DNA from: Flavobacterium praedii
Lineage (GTDB): Bacteria > Bacteroidota > Bacteroidia > Flavobacteriales > Flavobacteriaceae
DNA length: 64,000 bases
Direction: 5' to 3'
Assembly (NCBI RefSeq): GCF_026810365.1
Contig: NZ_CP113948.1
Span: forward strand, 124,001-188,000
The notes below the pieces were generated by a model. It ran no database searches. It was not told where the DNA came from and saw only the letters and a program-made list of their open reading frames with translations. A program made the translations under genes and the position numbers. Shown here piece after piece: positions 24,901-32,332 of this stretch (the first letter of the stretch is position 1; the number at the start of each line of letters is the position of its first letter).

Positions 24901-26099
24901 TTATTACTTCGAATGAATTAAATGATGAATATGTTCCAAATTCAATAGCCGTTTATGACCCGCGAACTGATATTTCAAACTATGTAAACACTACTTCCGA
25001 TCACGGTCCAGTAATTGCTCGTTTTGAGTTAAAAAAATCAGAACAAACTATTGTATTTGATGCTTTAGCAACAAAAACGTACGGTGACCTTCCGATTGAA
25101 TTAACGTCAAATTCAACTTCTAACTTAGTCGTTTCTTTTAGTAGTTCAGATGAAACTGTAGTAAAAATAATTGACGGAAAGTTAAAAATTATAGGAGCTG
25201 GAACGGCTTCAATAACGGCTTCACAAACCGGAAATGACTTTTATTTAGCAGCTCAAAATGTTTCTCAAAGCATTACAATTAATAAAGCTCAGTTGACAAT
25301 TAATGCTGATAATAAAACAAAAAAATACAAAGAAGTAAATCCAGAATTGACAGCTTCCTATAATGGTTTTGTATATGAAGATACCGCTCAGTCGTTGACT
25401 GCTTTGCCTACAATAAGTACTCTAGCCGATGCTAATTCTATTGCAGGTGAATATGCAATCACTATTGCCGATGCTATTTCGATAAACTATAGCATCACTT
25501 ATGTAAATGGGAAATTGACTGTAGAAAAACTAAATGCTTTCCCAATAGTTAAACAAGCAATTGCAACACAATCGATCATCATTTCTAATCAAAAAGAATT
25601 CAATCTACTAGATGTATTTTCGGATGCTGATCTTGATGTATTAGCGTATTCCGTAGACATAGCTGACGGAACTATTGCTGATGTTTCCCTTTCTGGAACA
25701 ACCTTAACAGTTTTAGCAAAAAAAGCAGGTTCAACGTTGATTACCGTTAGTGCCAATGATGGTTTTGGAGGTATCGTAAGCTCTTCATTTACGGCAAATA
25801 TCAATTCCAATTTATCGACTATAGATTTTGATTTATCAAAAGGATTTTCAGCAATGGCCTATCCAAATCCTGCAAATGATTTTGTTAATATAGCTGTTAA
25901 ATCAAATAGCGAAAATAATATTCAATTGAAACTTTACGATATAAACGGTAGATTAATTGGATCTCCTATTGAATTCAAAGGAGATTCGAATGATAACATC
26001 GTTAAAATACAAGTTGGTAATTTACAATCGGGCTTTTATTTTTACACTTTAAGTGTTGAAAATAAAGTAGTATTCAAAAACAAACTAATAATTAGATAA
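21921..26099 (+). CDS. Secreted multidomain exonuclease/phosphatase-fold protein with sorting tail
   Basis: 1392 residues. Signal peptide ends near SLLAQTQP. Residues about 30-440 contain beta-rich modules (PFAIDNISVQND closing a jelly-roll-like unit). About 455-625 is a cleaved-adhesin-like module (YPYVQDFNDVNVLSNSGWTAY). About 733-1033 is an endonuclease/exonuclease/phosphatase domain (FDIVSYNLEFF, VYVVQEVSDEPS, FMILGDYNDD, TTSDHGPVIARF) with the metal and catalytic residues in place. An Ig-like module and an MBG-type module (INKAQLTINADNKTKKYKE) follow, then a sorting domain (YPNPANDFVNIAV, GFYFYTL). Extracellular nuclease is the most likely activity; a phosphodiesterase on another substrate is possible. 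Confidence 0.85.
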   Translation: MKHIYPNRFLMAFLMLFCCFSFSLLAQTQPTPQTLPYTQDFSTLVANAIAYPLGFQGWTTSIAPGSSYNTNATIVADRSLTASSTAATNSGNVHNYDGKIGFQNSSSLDLTISLALETTGKTGITVQYDAMVIRNMYDGTSNTRISEMALQYRVGTTAAFTTLASTAYLSNTTKQITAVTTPVNPQTIKVTLPVECENQSIVQIRWISKQNSGSGGRPSFAIDNISVQNDIIAPINITGFPKIDNVLSNGFDFSTQINEIGKTYYVLLAGGSAKPSVAQIKAGLDANGNSALQADVINITDASLVYTKNIIGLNLNTNYTLYSIAEDTYGNSQADSNQLDVRTANVLVPSINTTISSLELGFSEQNFDSNTLSYQIQASNLSSGVTLTSAGNFTISKDANANFQTSLTFASTDFDANNTPSVYVRFTPNTTGSFTGQITHQSTGASDKIVSLSGIGIYPYVQDFNDVNVLSNSGWTAYSVAGNNIKWTSTSSRFNSSPAAIQINGYTEVGASKDWLISPKLRLDTFSKFPIVSFYSRKFYAGSTLKLMVSVDYDGISSPETATWTPLEGDFPTTTGVFKQSNYINLEGYKTNHTYLAWVYETITNDSNNAAEWTIDDISITNETTFLASNPNLNFGDTAPNTTSVSQSFVFKAGGYGDVTITAPANFELSADNLTFQSNVLVSEAEALLGKTIYARFAPLTKSLSLSGTLTVTATGLNQQIGSFSGSSWPKSETFDIVSYNLEFFGSDVKNTSNVEFGPTDDALQIDNVAKVMNKLNADVYVVQEVSDEPSLDILIQKLNINGKTFDKSISPAWSYSFSTPDPNFPPQKLVVLYNTQTTKVKKSRVMFTELYDNIRAGNTTLANYPGGNSSSFFASGRLPYMVDIETNIAGVKKDITIIDLHARANSGTDISKYNMRKYDVEFLKDSLDVNYPNTNFMILGDYNDDVKASVIAGNPSSYQKLVEDTDRYSALTLDISKAGSYSFLSSGGFLDHIITSNELNDEYVPNSIAVYDPRTDISNYVNTTSDHGPVIARFELKKSEQTIVFDALATKTYGDLPIELTSNSTSNLVVSFSSSDETVVKIIDGKLKIIGAGTASITASQTGNDFYLAAQNVSQSITINKAQLTINADNKTKKYKEVNPELTASYNGFVYEDTAQSLTALPTISTLADANSIAGEYAITIADAISINYSITYVNGKLTVEKLNAFPIVKQAIATQSIIISNQKEFNLLDVFSDADLDVLAYSVDIADGTIADVSLSGTTLTVLAKKAGSTLITVSANDGFGGIVSSSFTANINSNLSTIDFDLSKGFSAMAYPNPANDFVNIAVKSNSENNIQLKLYDINGRLIGSPIEFKGDSNDNIVKIQVGNLQSGFYFYTLSVENKVVFKNKLIIR

Positions 26100-26223
26100 A
26101 TAAAAAAATGTTAAGGCTTAACATGTTTGTCGGTTTTATTATTTTGAAAAGACAAGCAGAATTTTTTCGGTAGATAAAATATGTTTATCGAAAAAATATA
26201 GAAACTTAAATTTTTGCAAAAAA

Positions 26224-26260
26224 AAATCCCATCTCAGTTTATATGAGATGGGATTTTATA
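26224..26260. terminator. Bidirectional terminator between convergent genes
   Basis: 13-bp perfect stem AAATCCCATCTCA / TGAGATGGGATTT with A-rich sequence before and T-rich sequence after. It serves the secreted nuclease on the plus strand and the transketolase operon on the minus strand. Confidence 0.9.
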
Positions 26261-26274
26261 TTTATAAGCAAAAA

Positions 26275-27228
26275 TTATTTTCTTTTGATCACTCTTTCTA
26301 CAGCCTCAACAATCGCTTGATTGTTCAATTTGTATTTTTCCATTAATTGTTCTGGAGTTCCAGATTCTCCAAAGCTATCATTAACAGCTACAAATTCTTG
26401 TGGAGCTGGTTGGTTTAATGTCAATACTCTAGAAACACTTTCTCCAAGACCTCCAAGAATGTTATGCTCTTCGGCAGTAACGATACATTTGGTTTTTGCC
26501 AATGATTTTAGAATCGCTTCTTCATCTAGTGGTTTAATGGTGTGAATGTTGATTACTTCGGCAGAAATTCCTTTTGCTTCCAAAGCTTCAGCGGCAATAA
26601 GAGCTTCCCAAACCAAATGTCCAGTAGCAACGATTGTTACATCTGTACCTTCGCTCAAAAGAATTGCTTTTCCAATTACGAATGGTTCATCAGCTGGCAT
26701 AAAGTTAGGCACAACTGGACGCCCAAAACGCAAATAGGCTGGTCCATGATGATCTGCAAGAGCTAATGTAGCTGCTTTAGTCTGATTGTAATCACAAGTG
26801 TTGATTACGGTCATTCCAGGTAACATTTTCATTAATCCGATATCTTCCAATATTTGGTGAGTAGCTCCGTCTTCTCCAAGAGTTAATCCTGCGTGAGAAG
26901 CGCAGATTTTCACATTTTTATCTGAATAGGCTACTGATTGGCGAATTTGATCGTAAACTCTTCCTGTAGAAAAGTTAGCAAAAGTTCCAGTAAATGGAAT
27001 TTTTCCTCCAATGGTTAATCCAGCTGCAATTCCAATCATGTTTGCTTCTGCAATTCCAATTTGGAAAAAACGCTCTGGGTGATTTTTTTTAAAATCATCA
27101 AATTTTAATGATCCAATTAAATCGGCACAAAGAGCCACAACATTTTCATTCTTTTGACCCAATTCGGTCATTCCCGCTCCAAAACCCGAACGCGTATCTT
27201 TACTTCCTGTATTTGTATATTTTTTCAT
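26275..27228 (-). CDS. Transketolase, C-terminal subunit (split type)
   Basis: 317 residues from the likely start MKKYTNTGSKDTRSGFGAG (27228); five extra codons are open upstream. It contains the pyrimidine-binding and C-terminal domains of transketolase: RFFQIGIAEANMIGIAAGLT carries the cofactor-activating glutamate, and ILEDIGLMKMLPGMTV and RFGRPVVPNF follow. With the separate N-terminal subunit just upstream it forms the thiamine-diphosphate enzyme of the pentose phosphate pathway. The two genes are 87 nt apart on the same strand. Confidence 0.93.
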   Translation of the reverse strand: MKKYTNTGSKDTRSGFGAGMTELGQKNENVVALCADLIGSLKFDDFKKNHPERFFQIGIAEANMIGIAAGLTIGGKIPFTGTFANFSTGRVYDQIRQSVAYSDKNVKICASHAGLTLGEDGATHQILEDIGLMKMLPGMTVINTCDYNQTKAATLALADHHGPAYLRFGRPVVPNFMPADEPFVIGKAILLSEGTDVTIVATGHLVWEALIAAEALEAKGISAEVINIHTIKPLDEEAILKSLAKTKCIVTAEEHNILGGLGESVSRVLTLNQPAPQEFVAVNDSFGESGTPEQLMEKYKLNNQAIVEAVERVIKRK

Positions 27229-27315
27229 GTATTTTAAATTCAAAGATTTAAAAATTTAAAAATTGAAAGATTTTGAAGTCGAATTCAAAATTTACAATTC
27301 AAAATTTAAAATTAT

Positions 27316-28164
27316 TTAATAATCTGCTAAAATGGATGTGTTTTGACCCAAAGCATTTTCTAGTTGTGCATCATTAGGCGCTTTTCCGTGCCAAGCATGA
27401 CTGTACATCATAAAATCTACTCCATTACCCATTTCAGTATGCAATAATACACAAACTGGTTTTCCTTTTCCTGTTCTAGATTTAGCCTCTGTCATTCCGG
27501 CAATAATAGCCTCGATGTTGTTTCCTTCTTTTATTTCAAGAACGTCCCAATCAAATGCTTCAAATTTAGCTTTTAGGCTTCCCATACACAAAACTTCATC
27601 TGTAGTTCCGTCAATTTGTTTTCCGTTAAGGTCGATAGTCGCAATTACATTGTCTACTTTCTTTGCAGAAGCATACATGATGGCTTCCCAGTTTTGACCT
27701 TCTTGTAGTTCACCATCACCGTGAAGTGTATAAACGATATGATTGTCACCGTTTAGTTTTTTTGCTTGAGCCGCACCAATTGCTACAGATAATCCTTGTC
27801 CCAATGAACCAGATGCAATACGTACTCCAGGTAAACTGTCATGGGTAGTTGGGTGTCCTTGTAATCTAGTGTTGATCAATCGGAAAGTCGCTAATTCCGA
27901 TACTGGAAAATAACCGCTTCTTGCCAAAACGCTGTAAAATACAGGCGAAATATGTCCGTTTGAAAGGAAGAAAACATCTTCTCCAATACCGTCCATGTCA
28001 AATCCTTCTTTACGATCCATTAGATTTTGGTACAAGGTTACAAGAAATTCTGCACATCCTAGAGAACCTCCTGGGTGACCTGAATTGACAGCATGAACCA
28101 TTCGAAGAATATCTCTTCTTACTTGGATAGTTAAATCGTTTAATTGTTGTGTGTTAGGCTTCAT
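27316..28164 (-). CDS. Transketolase, N-terminal subunit (split type)
   Basis: 282 residues with the diphosphate-binding domain: NSGHPGGSLGCAEFLVTLY, SGSLGQGLSVAIGAAQAKK, and the metal-thiamine motif HGDGELQEGQNWEAIMYA...IDLNGKQIDG. Pairs with the downstream C-terminal subunit, a split arrangement common in Bacteroidota. Exchanges two-carbon units between sugar phosphates in the cytoplasm. No other pentose-pathway gene is nearby. Confidence 0.94.
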   Translation of the reverse strand: MKPNTQQLNDLTIQVRRDILRMVHAVNSGHPGGSLGCAEFLVTLYQNLMDRKEGFDMDGIGEDVFFLSNGHISPVFYSVLARSGYFPVSELATFRLINTRLQGHPTTHDSLPGVRIASGSLGQGLSVAIGAAQAKKLNGDNHIVYTLHGDGELQEGQNWEAIMYASAKKVDNVIATIDLNGKQIDGTTDEVLCMGSLKAKFEAFDWDVLEIKEGNNIEAIIAGMTEAKSRTGKGKPVCVLLHTEMGNGVDFMMYSHAWHGKAPNDAQLENALGQNTSILADY

Positions 28165-28261
28165 TTTGTGTGTAAAAGTTAAACTGCTGCAAAAGTAATT
28201 TTTATTTTGCTGTAAGTCAAATGATTTTTAGAATACTTGACAAAGAAAAGAGTAGAAATGC

Positions 28262-28285
28262 CTAAAGCCTCATAAGAGGCTTTAG
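28262..28285 (-). terminator. Terminator-like hairpin after the OsmC gene
   Basis: Perfect 10-bp stem CTAAAGCCTC / GAGGCTTTAG with loop of four bases, between the osmC stop and the transketolase start. The following minus-strand sequence is only moderately T-rich. Confidence 0.6.
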
Positions 28286-28304
28286 TTCTGCATTCAATTG
28301 TAAT

Positions 28305-28736
28305 TTAAAATTGGATTGTAGGAATCAATATGATTTTTGATTTTATGGAATTGGATACTAAACAAGCAGCTTCCGATTTTTGTAAAACTCTTTCGGCTCT
28401 ATCTTTATCAGATTCTTTTGTGATTATTAGTGTAGGTTCGAGGATTACTTCGGTTATTAAAAATTTACCGTCTATTTGTTCCAGTTTGCCTTTTGATTTA
28501 CAATTAAAACTAATGAATTCTAATTTTGAATTTTCGGCAATAGCCAAAAAAGTAGTCATAAAGCAACTATTTACGGCAGCAGTCAATAAATGTTCTGGTG
28601 ACCAAATGCCTTCTATTCCTTTTGGAAATTCTGGAGGCGTGGCCACTTCAATAGTTTGTTGGAGTTCCGGAGATGAAATTACTCCTTTTCTATCGGCTAT
28701 CCAATTTAGATCTACGTTATAATAGTGTGCTTCCAT
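28305..28736 (-). CDS. OsmC-family protein
   Basis: 143 residues with a compact OsmC/Ohr fold: PEFPKGIEGIWSPEHLLTAAVNSCFMTTFLAIAEN near the N-terminus and SEAACLVSNSIKS at the C-terminus. The two family cysteines are present (NSCF and AACL), so peroxidase activity on organic hydroperoxides is plausible. It is 5 nt downstream of the first of two rhodanese genes and probably in their operon. This suggests a thiol/persulfide or oxidative-stress role, which is inference. Confidence 0.88.
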   Translation of the reverse strand: MEAHYYNVDLNWIADRKGVISSPELQQTIEVATPPEFPKGIEGIWSPEHLLTAAVNSCFMTTFLAIAENSKLEFISFNCKSKGKLEQIDGKFLITEVILEPTLIITKESDKDRAERVLQKSEAACLVSNSIKSKIILIPTIQF

Positions 28737-28741
28737 TTTTT

Positions 28742-29056
28742 TTAGATTTTATTTTTTAGGCTACTCCATCCACCACCATTATGGACATCAGTAAATCCAT
28801 GGGTTTTCAAGATGCTTTTTGCTGATGCGCTTCGCATTCCAGAGGCACAACAGGTAATGATGGTTTTGTTTTTGTCTTTCAATTGAGTCAAATTGTTTTT
28901 TAAAACATCTACAGGAATGTTTATGGAACCTTTGATGTGTCCGCCGGCATATTCGCCTTTGCTTCTAACGTCAAGGATAATGGCGCCTTTTTTGACAAGA
29001 TCAGCATAGTCTACAGTTGCTCCGAAACCGAATAATTTTTGAAGTGTCTTAATCAT
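28742..29056 (-). CDS. Single-domain rhodanese
   Basis: 104 residues. ILDVRSKGEYAGGHIKGSINIPVD and the active loop TCCASGMRSASAK identify it; the catalytic cysteine is in CCASG. Transfers sulfane sulfur between thiol acceptors. It follows a second rhodanese by 13 nt and precedes osmC by 5 nt. A short N-terminal stretch (IKTLQKLFGFGATVDY) is not part of the domain and carries no signal peptide. Confidence 0.92.
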   Translation of the reverse strand: MIKTLQKLFGFGATVDYADLVKKGAIILDVRSKGEYAGGHIKGSINIPVDVLKNNLTQLKDKNKTIITCCASGMRSASAKSILKTHGFTDVHNGGGWSSLKNKI

Positions 29057-29069
29057 TTTATGTTTTATT

Positions 29070-29348
29070 TTATTTGGATTGATAATAGTTTACGTCTAAC
29101 CACGAACCGCCATTATAACAGTCAATTCCTTTTTGGGATAGATAATGTTGTGCTTGTCCGCTACGGTTTCCAGAAGCGCAACAAAGTACAAGAGGAGCTT
29201 TTAGGTTTTGAATTTCTTCCAATCGGTTTTGAATTTCGCCCAAAGGAATATTGATGGAATCAGCAACATGGCCTCCCATAAATTCTTCATGAGTTCGCAC
29301 ATCTACGATAGTGCCTTTTTTTTCTTTGATTATATTTTCTAGTGTCAT
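29070..29348 (-). CDS. Single-domain rhodanese
   Basis: 92 residues. TIVDVRTHEEFMGGHVADSINIPLGE and LCCASGNRSGQAQHYL show a minimal rhodanese with the active cysteine in CCASGNRS. Similar in wording to its downstream neighbour, so probably an old duplication. First gene of the rhodanese-rhodanese-osmC unit, preceded by a promoter with a Crp/Fnr-type palindrome at 29408-29423. Confidence 0.93.
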   Translation of the reverse strand: MTLENIIKEKKGTIVDVRTHEEFMGGHVADSINIPLGEIQNRLEEIQNLKAPLVLCCASGNRSGQAQHYLSQKGIDCYNGGSWLDVNYYQSK

Positions 29349-29378
29349 AGTTTATAATGCTAATGATTTTTGATAAAG

Positions 29379-29423
29379 CAAAAGTACAACAGGAATTAAG
29401 CCCATACTGTAACTTTTGTTACA
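29379..29423 (-). promoter_or_regulatory. Rhodanese-operon promoter with TGTAACAAAAGTTACA palindrome
   Basis: On the minus strand a -7 box TACTTTTG lies at 29386-29379. A perfect 16-bp palindrome TGTAACAAAAGTTACA lies at 29423-29408, centred about 40 nt before the expected transcription start. That spacing is typical of a Crp/Fnr-family activator. The same palindrome occurs at 34228-34243. Confidence 0.6.
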
Positions 29424-29626
29424 TAGCTTTTTTTTTGCTAAGATTTTGAGTGTGTACCACTGTCAAAGTTGTAATCAATGGTAAGTGAACATAAAGCCGA
29501 ATTAACAAAACAAACGTATTGAAGTTCTTAAGGTATTCTCGGAAAAAGGCGGGAGATTTTTGTCATGTTCATGGCTTTTATTAAATTAAAAAAAGCTCAA
29601 AGTTGGGATCCGTTGCAGGCAGTGCT

Positions 29627-30526
29627 TTATTTTGATGCTTTAGACTTCTTAATGTTCAATGTTTTCTGCTTTATCCATTGAATTGAAATATCAACAGGTG
29701 TTCTATCATTGTCAGAAGAAGTATTGTGTCCTAATTTAGAAAACAAAGTATATTCGAAAGGTTTGCCTTGAGCTTTCAATGTGTTTAATTGCTCCATACA
29801 CAACTGTACTGGAATCTGTATGTCTTTTTCGCCAAAAAGCCAAAGCCCTGGAATTGAAAGGGTATTCAGAGAATTTTTTGGGTCAGTTGCTACGAATTGA
29901 TACCTGTCTGGGTCATTTTTAGTATGTTCACGAGCATCTGATTCTGTGTGATTTTTCCAAAAATCATTGTTGCCATTCGTATAAAACTGAAATCGAAGTT
30001 GTTCTAGAGTTGTAATTGTAGGGCAACTAAATAAAACCATAAATTCTATTTGTGGATTTTTGCTTGCAGCAATTGGGATTATCCATCCTGCTTGACTGAA
30101 GCCCACTAATCCAATTGGTGTTTTTTTATCTTTCAAATAGGTTCGAAATGTATTTACTGCTGAATTTGCATCGTGAGATAATAAATTAAGATTCGTAGTG
30201 TCAATATTATTCGTACCAACAGATGGTCCTACATACACACCACCAGATTCTCCAACTCCACGTTTATCATAGGTCAATACAGCAATACCTTCTTTGGCAA
30301 GACGTATTGCAAAGTCCATTTCTCTTTTTACAGGATCAGACCCGTGAACAATTACAACTGCTGCAAACGGTTTTTTAGGCGTTAAAATGGACCCTTTCAG
30401 CGTGACGCCCTGACTTTCAAATTTTACATCTTGAATGGTAAAGTCGGCCGATTGACAAAATACAGTTTCTGGTAAAGTTATGAATGATAACCAAAGCAAT
30501 AAGGTAGAAAAAAAGGTAATGTTCAT
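29627..30526 (-). CDS. Secreted alpha/beta hydrolase
   Basis: 299 residues with signal peptide (MNITFFSTLLLWLSFITLPETVFC). Nucleophile elbow VGFSQAGWI (Ser in GFSQAG), oxyanion region VIVHGSDPVKRE, acid GEKDIQIPV and histidine KLGHNTSSD, all in order for a complete catalytic triad. Likely an esterase or peptidase-like hydrolase acting in the periplasm; substrate unknown. The gap of 278 nt downstream (29349-29626) holds the rhodanese promoter and no gene. It lies next to an attC-like repeat but its own 3' end shows no matching inverted repeat. Confidence 0.88.
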   Translation of the reverse strand: MNITFFSTLLLWLSFITLPETVFCQSADFTIQDVKFESQGVTLKGSILTPKKPFAAVVIVHGSDPVKREMDFAIRLAKEGIAVLTYDKRGVGESGGVYVGPSVGTNNIDTTNLNLLSHDANSAVNTFRTYLKDKKTPIGLVGFSQAGWIIPIAASKNPQIEFMVLFSCPTITTLEQLRFQFYTNGNNDFWKNHTESDAREHTKNDPDRYQFVATDPKNSLNTLSIPGLWLFGEKDIQIPVQLCMEQLNTLKAQGKPFEYTLFSKLGHNTSSDNDRTPVDISIQWIKQKTLNIKKSKASK

Positions 30527-30559
30527 TTTGGTTTACTTTAAAAAATGTTTCTCGTTGTC

Positions 30560-30694
30560 TGTGTTCGCATGCCTACAACATTCTGGTACTAAATTAAGCC
30601 CATTATTCGGATTTACTAAGTCATCCCAAATACAAAACCATTTTTCCATTAAGCCCAATGCCCAAATCCGTTGTAGCTGTTAGCAACAGTAATT
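30560..30694 (-). repeat. attC-like palindromic repeat, copy B
   Basis: Paired arms CTACAAC (30573-30579) and GTTGTAG (30670-30676) enclose an interior that closely matches copy A at 31700-31850. Identical blocks include TGGTACTAAATTAAGCCC (30584-30601) and TTTTTCCATTAAGCC (30641-30655). The Fic-proximal flank carries TTAGCAACAGTAATT (30680-30694), part of the inverted repeat of the Fic unit. Confidence 0.75.
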
Positions 30695-31714
30695 ATTTCA
30701 CAATGTATTTCGTTTTGTTCAGATTTCCAACACTTTCCAACATGTTTAATTCGATTCCCTTTTTCAAATCTCTACTCGCAGTTGCAGAAGAAAGGTCTTT
30801 GAAAATATTCATATAATCTTTTCTAGTAAATTCTTTTATGCCAAGTTTTAGAAAGTATTCTAATCTGTCTAAGTCTTTTAAAATTCTATTATTGTAATTA
30901 AGTAAACTGCCTAAAGATTTATCAATTACATCAAGCATGTATTCTATAAAATATGTTGATTTTCCTGATTTATCACTTAACGACAAAGATTTATAATAAT
31001 CATCTTGGGTTTGGCTAATTAATGTTTCAAATGGCAAAAACTCAAAAATTGGATATTCAGACATTAAAATTAAAGTTTGCCATAATCTTCCCATTCTTCC
31101 ATTGCCATCTAAAAAAGGATGTATGAATTCCATTTCATAATGAAAAACACAACTTTTTATTAATGTCAATTCATCAGAGTCTTTAAGATATTTAAATAAG
31201 TCTTTCATTAGATGCGGAACATTTTCATGAGGAGGGGCAATGTGTTCTACTTTTGTTCCTTTAACTATTCCCACACCTTGTTTTCTATATTTTCCTGCAC
31301 TCTCAATTAGACCATTCATTAACTCAAGATGTGCTTTTAAAAAGTTTTTATCAGATGAAAACTTATATTCTTCAAGTTTGTCATAAACCATAATTGCATT
31401 TAATACTTCTAAGACATCTTTTTTTGGACCAATTACTCTTTTGTTTTCAATCAATGCAGTAATTTGTTCCTCGGTTAATGTATTACCTTCAATCTGTAAA
31501 GATGAGTGTATAGTTTTGATTCTATTTTGTTTACGAAGTTGTGGCGATTGCTTATTTAGATAATTAGCATTTACTTCTCCAATTTTTTCGGAAATAGAAC
31601 TTATCAATTTTAAAATTTTAAGCGTTATGTCGTATGGCGGTTTCATTGATACTATCATTTGATATTATCAAAAGTAGTTTTTTTTCTGTAATCGTCCAAA
31701 ATTATTGTTGCTAA
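30680..31714 (-). mobile_element. Cassette-like unit carrying the Fic gene
   Basis: The unit starts and ends with a private 15-bp inverted repeat: TTAGCAACAGTAATT at 30680-30694 and AATTATTGTTGCTAA at 31700-31714 (14 of 15 pair). It is flanked by direct copies of the shared palindromic repeat. A gene between a short private inverted repeat and a shared palindrome is how integron cassettes look. No integrase is in the window. Confidence 0.5.
30693..31646 (-). CDS. Fic-domain AMPylase-type protein with N-terminal inhibitory motif
   Basis: 317 residues from the likely start MKPPYDITLKIL; four extra codons lie upstream. The inhibitory motif SSLQIEGN near residue 50 fits the (S/T)xxxE(G/N) brake of class II Fic proteins. 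The catalytic loop HPFLDGNGRMGRL is intact. The C-terminal 60 residues (FTRKDYMNIFKDLSSATASRDLKK) form a winged helix that may bind DNA or a target. Fic enzymes transfer AMP or similar groups to proteins. It occupies a repeat-bounded cassette-like unit, and its stop codon lies inside the inverted repeat. Confidence 0.92.
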   Translation of the reverse strand: MKPPYDITLKILKLISSISEKIGEVNANYLNKQSPQLRKQNRIKTIHSSLQIEGNTLTEEQITALIENKRVIGPKKDVLEVLNAIMVYDKLEEYKFSSDKNFLKAHLELMNGLIESAGKYRKQGVGIVKGTKVEHIAPPHENVPHLMKDLFKYLKDSDELTLIKSCVFHYEMEFIHPFLDGNGRMGRLWQTLILMSEYPIFEFLPFETLISQTQDDYYKSLSLSDKSGKSTYFIEYMLDVIDKSLGSLLNYNNRILKDLDRLEYFLKLGIKEFTRKDYMNIFKDLSSATASRDLKKGIELNMLESVGNLNKTKYIVK

Positions 31715-31850
31715 TACGTCCCTGCGCTACAAGCAGTTTGGTACTAAATTAAGCCCTATTTTCGGATTTGCCAAATCTTCCAAATACAAACCAATTTTTC
31801 CATTAAGCCAAATCCCCAAATTGCTTGTAGCGTTTGTTGTGTGCTGTTTT
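31700..31850 (-). repeat. attC-like palindromic repeat, copy A
   Basis: Outer arms CGCTACAAGCAGTTT (31725-31739) and AAATTGCTTGTAGCG (31818-31832) pair 14 of 15. The interior matches copy B. On one flank lies the Fic unit's repeat (31700-31714), on the other the next unit's repeat GTTGTGTGCTGTTTT (31836-31850). Confidence 0.8.
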
Positions 31851-31855
31851 TTTTA

Positions 31856-32254
31856 CTAATCAGGAAAAACATAATATCCTCCATTTTTTCTTGTTTCACG
31901 TTTTATATAACGTTTTGCTTGTCGGGACTTGGGACGTGTGTATGGTTTTAAAATAACTTCATAATAATTTATGGAATCGATAATGATTTCCCTATCTTCC
32001 ATACCAACAAAACTAATAAGCAAAACTTCTCCTTTTTTTGTCTCTATTTCAAATTTTCCATCAAAATCACTTATTGTTTTTTTTGTTTTAGAACCTTTTA
32101 CATTTATATTAGCACCTGGAACTGGTTGTTTATCTGATTCGTAAAACACAAAACCTGTGATTATTTTAGTTTTTGTAACTACAGTTGTTTTATGTGATGA
32201 ACAAGATGACAAAACTGAGAAAAACAAAAATGATATGTAGAGATTCCTTTTCAT
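31856..32254 (-). CDS. Small lipoprotein with carboxypeptidase-regulatory-like domain
   Basis: 132 residues. Lipoprotein signal ending SVLSSC followed by SSHKT. The beta-sandwich module is TGFVFYESDKQPVPGANINV, TISDFDGKFEIETKKG and VLLISFVGMEDREI, which resembles the N-terminal extension of TonB-dependent receptors but here stands alone. The C-terminus is basic (RQAKRYIKRETRKNGG). It lies 78 nt downstream of the TonB-domain gene in the same repeat-bounded unit. Role unknown; an outer-membrane accessory is a guess. Confidence 0.82.
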   Translation of the reverse strand: MKRNLYISFLFFSVLSSCSSHKTTVVTKTKIITGFVFYESDKQPVPGANINVKGSKTKKTISDFDGKFEIETKKGEVLLISFVGMEDREIIIDSINYYEVILKPYTRPKSRQAKRYIKRETRKNGGYYVFPD

Positions 32255-32332
32255 TGGCTGTATTTAGTACTTAGATTGATGTATTTTGATATAAAATTCT
32301 TTTTTTACTTGAGGGAGCAGTTACTAAATGAA

